Shown: positions 1-5,362 of the stretch, piece by piece
Numbering within the stretch: position 1 is the stretch's first letter
Layout of the letters: the number at the start of each line of letters is the position of its first letter
Assembly: GCA_005880805.1 (NCBI GenBank)
Contig: VBFZ01000016.1
Location: 1-14,124 of the forward strand
Direction: 5' to 3'
DNA from: Chloroflexota bacterium
GTDB taxonomy: Bacteria; Chloroflexota; Limnocylindria; Limnocylindrales; CSP1-4
Length of the DNA: 14,124 nucleotides
Made by a program: the position numbers and the translations under genes
Notes under the pieces: model-generated
Databases searched by the model: none
The model's input: the letters and a program-made list of their open reading frames with translations, nothing else
Told to the model about the DNA's origin: nothing

Positions 1-373
1 CGTCGACCTCGATCTCGATCAGCAGGCTCGGGTCGACCAGCGCGGCGACTTGAACCATCGTCGACGCCGGGCGGATGTCACCGAACACCTCGCGATGAAT
101 CGCGTTCACCTCCGGGGCACGGGCGATGTCGGTCAGGAACATGCGTGTGCGGATCACGTCGGCCATCGAGAAGCCGGCCTCGTCGAGCGCACGGCCGATG
201 ATCTCGAAGACGGCCCGCGCCTGGGCCGCCATATCGCCCGGGTGGCGGGATCGGCCGTCGGGTCCGGCGTCTGTCGTGCCTGAAACCGCACACGTGTCGC
301 CGACCACGACCGCGCGGCTGTAGCCCGCGATCGCCTCCCAGGGTCCGCCGGACGAGATCGTTCGACGGGTCAC
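1..373 (-). CDS. RidA/YjgF/YER057c/UK114 family protein (3' end cut by window edge)
   Basis: 124 codons are visible and the protein should end within a few residues of the edge, since these proteins are about 125-130 residues long. The family fold is shown by the VSGTTDAGPDG-type segment (residues 30-40), the helix ending FEIIGRALDEAG and RTRMFLTDI, and the C-terminal IEIEV. Archetypal RidA hydrolyses reactive enamine/imine intermediates such as 2-aminoacrylate and needs an Arg in a PARS/PARTT motif (Arg105 in E. coli). Here the motif reads RPASTMVQV, with Ser104 in the Arg position, so this is more likely one of the non-archetypal Rid subfamilies of unclear activity. The GTG start is chosen because it overlaps the stop of the upstream M20 gene as GTGA (370-373), implying translational coupling, and because the fold begins right after it. 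No TANNNT promoter is needed internally. The family call is secure; the substrate is unknown. Confidence 0.9.
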   Translation of the reverse strand, partial: MTRRTISSGGPWEAIAGYSRAVVVGDTCAVSGTTDAGPDGRSRHPGDMAAQARAVFEIIGRALDEAGFSMADVIRTRMFLTDIARAPEVNAIHREVFGDIRPASTMVQVAALVDPSLLIEIEVD

Positions 374-1605
374 CGCTCCCGGGACCGCCGCGCAGCGATC
401 GTCTTGTCGCGGGCTACCGCCAGGAGCAGCCCTGCGAGCAGGGTGGTCCGCGGGACGATGGAATCGACCTCCAGGTATTCCTCGGGCGAGTGGTCGAGGC
501 CTCCGATCGGACCGAGACCGTCGAGCGTCGGGATACCCATTCCTGCTGTCGTATTCGCGTCGGAGGCGCCGCCAGTCGCCGCATCCTCGAGTGGGAAGCC
601 AAGGCGCCCGGCGATCGCCTTCGCGTAGTCCACGAGACGGCCCGAGCGTTCCAGCTTCTCCATCGGCCAGTGGCGCGCGATCAACTGGACGTCGACGGTC
701 GTGTCGGGCACTGCGGACGACGTCGCCAGGTCCCGCAGTGCGGCTTCGGCGGCCTCCTGGTCCGGCCTCGCCGCGGCCCGGATATCGACCTCGAGCGTGG
801 CTTCCGACGGGACGACGTTCGGACGCGTGCCGCCCCGGATCACGCCAACGTTCGCCGTGACACTCGGCCATCGCCCGTTCAGCTCGTGGATGGCCGTGAC
901 GAGACGCGCGGCTCCGACGATGGCATTGCGGCCCTTCTCTGGCTCGACTCCCGCGTGCGCAGCCCGGCCGTGGACCGTCAATCGAACGTCGGAGATCCCC
1001 TTGCGCGACGACACGATGTCTCCGTTCGCCCGGGCGCACTCGAGCACGAAACAGGCGTCCGCGTTGGCGGCCAGTTCGCGGATGATCGGTGTGGATACCG
1101 GCGAGCCGACCTCCTCGTCGGGGTTCGCGACGAAGGTCAGGCGCGCGAAGGGCGAGTGCCCATCCGCCTGACCGGCGCGAAGCGCCTCGATCGCATAGAG
1201 GCCTGCCAGCAAGCCGCTCTTCATGTCGGTCACACCAGGACCGTGGGCTCGGCCCTCCTCGATCCGGAACGGTCGCTCGGCCGCTGTTCCGGGCTCGAAC
1301 ACCGTGTCCATGTGTCCGATCAGCAGCAGGCTCGATCCGCCCCCCCGGTGCTCGAGGGTTCCGACGACGGTGTCGCCGAGCTCGACGTTGTGATGCGTCC
1401 GGACGTCCAAGCCCAGGGTTCGCAGCCGCTCCGCGACCCACCGGCCGACCTCGTCGACGCCGGCCTTCGAGTAGCTGCCGCAGTCGATGTTGACAAGTGG
1501 CTCGAGGTCCGCCAGGAACGCCGGCAGCCGCCCGTCCATGTAATCACGGAGCGCATTGAGCTCTTCGTCCGTGACGCCCGCGGCCTCCGCATCGGTCTGA
1601 ACCAT
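370..1605 (-). CDS. M20 family metallopeptidase, carboxypeptidase G2-like
   Basis: 411 residues with no signal peptide, so probably cytoplasmic. The M20 di-zinc ligands are all present in the usual order: GHMDTV (His98, Asp100), GPGVTDMKSG (Asp127), NPDEEVG (catalytic Glu164 and Glu165), VLEC (Glu189) and DHSPEEY (His372). The dimerisation-domain motif VHGRAAHAGVEPEKG follows Glu189 as in carboxypeptidase G2, which hydrolyses C-terminal glutamate. M20 relatives (ArgE, DapE, carnosinases) cleave many amide bonds, so the substrate cannot be read from sequence. The frame is open for 73 more codons upstream, but that part is low-complexity, overlaps the divergent gene and lacks homology-like features. 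ATG 1605 gives a normal family start and has a TAGACT box 8 nt before it. It is divergent from the CphA-like Mur ligase and coupled to the RidA gene, so a role in processing cyanophycin-derived dipeptides is possible but inferred only from position. Confidence 0.92.
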   Translation of the reverse strand: MVQTDAEAAGVTDEELNALRDYMDGRLPAFLADLEPLVNIDCGSYSKAGVDEVGRWVAERLRTLGLDVRTHHNVELGDTVVGTLEHRGGGSSLLLIGHMDTVFEPGTAAERPFRIEEGRAHGPGVTDMKSGLLAGLYAIEALRAGQADGHSPFARLTFVANPDEEVGSPVSTPIIRELAANADACFVLECARANGDIVSSRKGISDVRLTVHGRAAHAGVEPEKGRNAIVGAARLVTAIHELNGRWPSVTANVGVIRGGTRPNVVPSEATLEVDIRAAARPDQEAAEAALRDLATSSAVPDTTVDVQLIARHWPMEKLERSGRLVDYAKAIAGRLGFPLEDAATGGASDANTTAGMGIPTLDGLGPIGGLDHSPEEYLEVDSIVPRTTLLAGLLLAVARDKTIAARRSRER

Positions 1606-1613
1606 TGCTGGCG

Positions 1614-1619
1614 AGTCTA
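1614..1619 (-). promoter_or_regulatory. Probable -10 box (TAGACT) of the M20 gene, leaderless start
   Basis: TAGACT on the minus strand ends 8 nt before ATG 1605. No Shine-Dalgarno sequence lies between, so transcription probably starts at or near the A of the ATG. I see no good -35 element at the expected spacing. The same TANNNT-to-start spacing recurs at three other genes in the window. Confidence 0.5.
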
Positions 1620-1683
1620 TCGACCGCGGATGCGAGGCGACGATCGCTGGGTGACCGACCGCCGAACCGGGATGCGCCGTTGG

Positions 1684-1689
1684 TATCCT
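1684..1689 (+). promoter_or_regulatory. Probable -10 box (TATCCT) of the CphA-like Mur ligase gene
   Basis: TATCCT ends 9 nt before GTG 1699, and there is no Shine-Dalgarno sequence before that GTG. This spacing fits a leaderless mRNA and supports GTG 1699 over the upstream in-frame ATGs at 1630 and 1672, which would place this box inside the coding region. No clear -35 element is visible. Confidence 0.45.
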
Positions 1690-1698
1690 GCGGCCCAC

Positions 1699-3456
1699 GT
1701 GCGCCTGATCGAAGTGCGTCTGCTCGACGGTCCGAACGTGTACCGGCTCGAGCCGGCGGTGAAGCTCGAGGTGGCGATCGGTCGCCGCCGGACGTGGTAC
1801 GGACAGCGCGAACCCGGACGACACGCGGTCGTTCGCCTGGGGGCCCGCGTACCGGCAGGGCAGTGGCCGCCGCCGCTCGCTTTATTGGCGGCGTGGGTAC
1901 GCCGCTTCCGAGTCGACCATGACGAGGGCCGGGCCGGTACCGCCGTGCACCGCTCGTCGGATCCCGGCCACTGGATCCTGAGCTATCCGTGGACACGCTC
2001 AGAACGGGCCCGGACGATCTCGGAAGCCGCGTTCCACCTCGCCGAGCGCGACATCCCGGCTGCCCGCTCCGCGACGTTGACCCCGGGGCAACAACGGACG
2101 GTCACCCGTTGGAACGAGCGGATCGCCGAGGTCGGCGGGTCGGGTCCCGCGTGGCTGCGCGACGAGGACCGCCGCGTCCCGATCGTGTCGATAAGCGGCA
2201 CGAACGGCAAGAGCACGACGACCCGCCTCGTCACGCACATCCTGGTCCTCGCGGGACGTCACGTCGGAACGACGACGTCCGATGGCGTGCTGATCGACGA
2301 GCGGCTGGTCGACCCAGGCGACTGGACCGGCCCGGGCGGCGCAGGCCAGGTGCTCGGTCGGTCGGACGTGGACGTCGCAGTGCTCGAGACAGCACGCGGC
2401 GGAATCGTGCTGCGTGGCGTCGGCTACGAGTCCAACGAAGCGAGCGTCCTGACCAACGTCACGTCGGACCACCTCGACCTGCAGGGAATTCACACGCTGC
2501 CCGAGCTCGCCGAGGTGAAGTCGACGATCTGCCGCATCACGCGACCTGATGGCTGGGTGGTCCTCAACGGCGACGACCGCTACGTTGCCGCGATTGCGCG
2601 CCGCGTCCGGGCAAACGTCGCATTCTTCTCGCTCGGGCCGCGCGGCGGCTCCGCGATCGTCCGCGGACACCTGGCCAAAGGCGGGCGTGCCTACGTCCTG
2701 GACGGCGAGCAGCTCGTGGAAGCGGAGGGCCGAAAGCGGACCGAGATCGCTGCATTGCGCGATGTCCCGATCACGATCGGCGGGCTTGCGCGCCACAACA
2801 TCGCCAACGTCCTGGCGGCGTCCGGTGCCGCCCGGGCGCTTGGCGCCTCGATCGCCCAGGTCGCCCACGGCTTGAGCGACTTCCGCCCAAGCTCGGACCG
2901 ATCACCGGGGCGGCTGAACATCTTCAGGCTCGGGCAACGCGTGGTCATCGTCGACTTCGCCCACAACGAGGCCGGAACGGAAGCGGTTCTCGACGTCGCG
3001 GAAGGAATTGCGGGAGGAGCCGCGGGCAGAGCCTCGCCCATCACGATGATCATCGGCACGGCCGGCGACCGTCCAGACGACACCCTGCGCGGGATCGGAC
3101 GCATCGCTGCCCGCCGCGCCCAGCGCGTCGCCATCAAGGAGACCCTTAGGTACCTGCGTGGACGTTCCCGCCAGTCATTGGTCGGTGAGCTGCTGGCGGG
3201 CGTCCGCGAGGGCGGGCAGGTGCCGGCAGGTGTGCCGGTCTATGGCTCGGAGACCGAGGCGCTCCGCTTTGAGCTTGCCGGTGCGGCGGGGGCCGGCAAC
3301 GGCCGGCCCGACTCGCCGCGGGTGATCGTGCTCATGTGCCACGAAGAACGAGACGAGGTGTTCGAGCTCCTCCAGCGACTCGGCGCCCGGCCCGTTGACG
3401 TCGCGACGGAGCTCACGGAGCTCGTGCCACGACTGCAGGAACGTCCCGCACGCTGA
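1699..3456 (+). CDS. Cyanophycin synthetase-like Mur ligase lacking the ATP-grasp domain
   Basis: 585 residues from GTG 1699. Residues 1-118 resemble the CphA N domain: VRLIEVRLLDGPNVY at the start and GHWILSYPW followed by a helix at about 90-115 match ILETRVLRGANYW and GHYNVIYEY in the full CphA of this window, while the middle is shortened and diverged. The protein then passes directly into a Mur-ligase module: P-loop SGTNGKSTTTR (166-176), ETARGGIVLRG (230-239), TNVTSDHLDLQGI (252-264), the AHNIAN-like RHNIANVLA (365-373) and VDFAHNEAG (418-426) in the C-terminal domain. The roughly 250-residue ATP-grasp domain that lies between these parts in CphA is absent. In CphA the Mur half ligates Arg to the Asp side chain and the ATP-grasp half extends the backbone, so this protein should catalyse only an ATP-dependent amino-acid (iso)peptide ligation. 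The real substrate is unknown. The upstream 400 open codons are antisense to the M20 gene and are not coding. Confidence 0.88.
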   Translation: MRLIEVRLLDGPNVYRLEPAVKLEVAIGRRRTWYGQREPGRHAVVRLGARVPAGQWPPPLALLAAWVRRFRVDHDEGRAGTAVHRSSDPGHWILSYPWTRSERARTISEAAFHLAERDIPAARSATLTPGQQRTVTRWNERIAEVGGSGPAWLRDEDRRVPIVSISGTNGKSTTTRLVTHILVLAGRHVGTTTSDGVLIDERLVDPGDWTGPGGAGQVLGRSDVDVAVLETARGGIVLRGVGYESNEASVLTNVTSDHLDLQGIHTLPELAEVKSTICRITRPDGWVVLNGDDRYVAAIARRVRANVAFFSLGPRGGSAIVRGHLAKGGRAYVLDGEQLVEAEGRKRTEIAALRDVPITIGGLARHNIANVLAASGAARALGASIAQVAHGLSDFRPSSDRSPGRLNIFRLGQRVVIVDFAHNEAGTEAVLDVAEGIAGGAAGRASPITMIIGTAGDRPDDTLRGIGRIAARRAQRVAIKETLRYLRGRSRQSLVGELLAGVREGGQVPAGVPVYGSETEALRFELAGAAGAGNGRPDSPRVIVLMCHEERDEVFELLQRLGARPVDVATELTELVPRLQERPAR

Positions 3457-3491
3457 GCCAGCCAGGTCCATACGCGCCGGAGGCTTGTGTC

Positions 3492-3537
3492 GACCAGCCG
3501 GCGACCGCATGATCCGGCAAGCGGCGGACCAGCCGGC
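3492..3537. repeat. Short direct repeat GACCAGCCGGC, two copies
   Basis: The 11-bp word GACCAGCCGGC occurs at 3492-3502 and 3527-3537, 35 bp apart, in the gap between the Mur ligase stop and the small membrane-peptide ORF. The 3457-3567 gap holds no ORF I trust and no hairpin followed by a T-run. The repeat may be chance in GC-rich DNA. Confidence 0.3.
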
Positions 3538-3567
3538 CGCGGGTGAGAGGTCGGTCAGGAGGTCGGG

Positions 3568-3669
3568 ATGGAGACGTTCATCGGGATCGCGCTCGTCGTC
3601 ATCGCGGCGGTCGAGATCATCGGCATCATTCGGGTCGTATCCGCGAACCAGCCCCAGCGGGCGTCGTAG
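3568..3669 (+). CDS. Putative 33-residue single-pass membrane peptide
   Basis: Unrecognised. The ORF starts at ATG 3568, preceded by a strong AGGAGG (3557-3562) at a 5-nt spacing, which is the best Shine-Dalgarno sequence on this strand. The product is 33 residues: METFIG, then one hydrophobic stretch of about residues 4-21 (rich in Ile, Val, Ala) with a lone Glu at 16, then Arg22 and a short polar tail QPQRAS. That is the shape of a single transmembrane helix with a cytoplasmic basic end. It lies 111 bp after the Mur ligase on the same strand, so the two could share a transcript. Its last 44 bases overlap, antisense, the unconserved tail of the DUF885 gene. The call rests on ribosome site plus hydrophobicity; without homologues, chance cannot be excluded. 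Confidence 0.5.
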   Translation: METFIGIALVVIAAVEIIGIIRVVSANQPQRAS

Positions 3670-5362
3670 CCGCCAGCCAGCGCGGCACGCCGGCCGCGAG
3701 CACTTCGAGGGGCAGCGAGCCGTGAGCCAGCAGGGCATCGTGGAAACGCCGGACGGCTGAAGTCCGATCGGGGGCATTCCCCGGGATGGCGGCCGACCGC
3801 AGCCTCTCGATCGCGCGCTGGCCGACCTTGTACGCGAGCGCCTGCGCCGGCATCGCGATGTAGCGGTCGACCTCGATCGCCGCATCGGCGCGCTCGAACC
3901 CCGTCGCGTTCAACAGGAAGTCGACCGCCGTCTCACGCTCCCAGCCGAACGCGTGGATTCCGGTGTCGATGACTAGCCGCGCGGCCCGCCACGCCTGGCC
4001 GTCGAGCATCCCGAACCGCTCCGCGTCGTTCCGGAACAGGCCCATCTCGTCGGCAAGCCGTTCCGTGTACAGGGCCCAGCCCTCGACGTAGGCGCCGCAC
4101 GCCTCGCGGGCGCCCAGACGACGGAACGCCGACAGTCCGGGCAGCTCGGCCTCCGTCGCCAGCTGCAGGTGATGGCCCGGGATCGTCTCGTGGTAGGTGA
4201 CCGTCGCGAAGCGGCTGAACAGCTTCGTGGCCAGTTGCGCGGTGTTCATATAGAAGGCGCCCGGCCGGCTCCCGTCCGGCGTCGGGGAGACGTAGTAGCC
4301 GAACGAGTCGCTCTCCAGCGCCGCGTCGAGCGGCTCGACATGGCACGCAGCGTGAGGTAACCGCGAGAACCAGGCAGGCGTGGCATCGAGGGCCCGGACG
4401 AGGTCGGCGCGCATCCGCGCGAGCAGCTCGTCGGGAGTTCCCGGACGGTTGCCGACGTCCTCGGCCATGGCGGCGCGAAAGGCGGCCGTGTGGTCACCGA
4501 AGCCTGTGCGGTTGGCGATCTCTCGGCGTTCGGCCTCGATCGCCTCCAGGTCAGCCAAGCCGAAGCGATGGAGCTCGTCCGGATCGGTGCGCAGCGTGGT
4601 CCACTGGAGTCGCAGGGCGTCGTAGATCCGCTCGCCATCCGGCAGCGCGGACAGGCCGGAAGCCTCTCGCGTCTCAGGCAGGATGTCCCGGGTCGCGGCG
4701 AGCAGGCGGGCGTCGGCCGGCTGGACGTACTCACGAACCGCGGCGGCGATCTCGGCGCGATCCGCCGCGGACGTGACGGGCGGCGTCATGACGATGGGCG
4801 ACGCCTCGGGCGGCTCGGCGATTCGCCGGCTGAGTTGCTCCGCGAATCGCTCGGCGACGATGCGCGCCGGCAGGATGCCCTGACGCCGCGCCTCCCCGAT
4901 TCGGTCGACGTACGCGTCGATGAACGCGGGGTACGCGGCCAGGCGGCCCAGCCAGCGCTGCAGCCGCTCCGGAGTGTCGGCGCGCTGCTCCTGGGCCGCG
5001 TACGTCAGCGCCATCGGCGGCCCTTCCATGTGATCGACGGGCTCGAGCAGCGTCCATCCCGAATCCTCGACCTCGATGGCCGCCCGGCACATGAAGCGGA
5101 GGACGTCGGCCGTCACACGATCCTCGTCGGCCAGCTCGGCTGTTGCCGCGCCCGCTTCGGCCCCCCGGCCCGCCGTCAGCTCGTCGAGCTCCGCGAGCGT
5201 CCGGGCGTGGAGGGCGCGCATCGCTTCGCGGCCACGCGGCGAGGGGTCCTCGAGCCGGTCGTCGTAGCGATCGTCGCCGATCGAGGTGGCCAGCCGGGGC
5301 TGGAGCTCGAGCAGGCTCTCCCAGTAGCGCTGGGCGACCTCCTCGGCGGTGCGGGCAGCTAT
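3626..5362 (-). CDS. DUF885 family predicted zinc metallopeptidase, probable AUA start
   Basis: 578 codons counted from AUA 5362. It is a DUF885 (PF05960) protein: the gluzincin-like zinc motif VTYHETIPGHHLQLA (His391, Glu392, His397/398) is followed by EGWALYTERLADEMG with the likely third ligand Glu427, and the conserved ending GSLPLEVL. There is no signal peptide, so it is likely cytoplasmic. The first ordinary start codon, ATG 5221, would remove about 47 residues that look like the true family N-terminus (AEEVAQRYWESLLEL, then DDRYDDRLEDPSPRGR). The frame is closed by TGA at 5366-5368 and holds no ATG, GTG or TTG before 5221. AUA at 5360-5362 overlaps the cphA stop as ATAG, mimicking the GTGA coupling seen elsewhere here. 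CTG 5314 or a sequence error are alternatives. Tight linkage to cphA suggests a peptidase acting on cyanophycin products; this is inferred, not shown. Confidence 0.85.
   Translation of the reverse strand: MAARTAEEVAQRYWESLLELQPRLATSIGDDRYDDRLEDPSPRGREAMRALHARTLAELDELTAGRGAEAGAATAELADEDRVTADVLRFMCRAAIEVEDSGWTLLEPVDHMEGPPMALTYAAQEQRADTPERLQRWLGRLAAYPAFIDAYVDRIGEARRQGILPARIVAERFAEQLSRRIAEPPEASPIVMTPPVTSAADRAEIAAAVREYVQPADARLLAATRDILPETREASGLSALPDGERIYDALRLQWTTLRTDPDELHRFGLADLEAIEAERREIANRTGFGDHTAAFRAAMAEDVGNRPGTPDELLARMRADLVRALDATPAWFSRLPHAACHVEPLDAALESDSFGYYVSPTPDGSRPGAFYMNTAQLATKLFSRFATVTYHETIPGHHLQLATEAELPGLSAFRRLGAREACGAYVEGWALYTERLADEMGLFRNDAERFGMLDGQAWRAARLVIDTGIHAFGWERETAVDFLLNATGFERADAAIEVDRYIAMPAQALAYKVGQRAIERLRSAAIPGNAPDRTSAVRRFHDALLAHGSLPLEVLAAGVPRWLAATTPAGAGSRIRPE

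Noticed and set aside
490..1698. About 400 extra open codons upstream of the CphA-like Mur ligase on the plus strand
   Set aside because: They lie antisense to the M20 gene, have shadow-like Arg/Asp-rich composition, and the CphA-like N-terminus begins at GTG 1699.
1606..1824. 73-residue N-terminal extension of the M20 peptidase
   Set aside because: It would cross the divergent promoter region and overlap the Mur ligase; the family fold starts at ATG 1605 with a -10 box before it.
3457..3567. Terminator after the Mur ligase
   Set aside because: Only a short direct repeat and GC-rich sequence; no hairpin with a following T-run.
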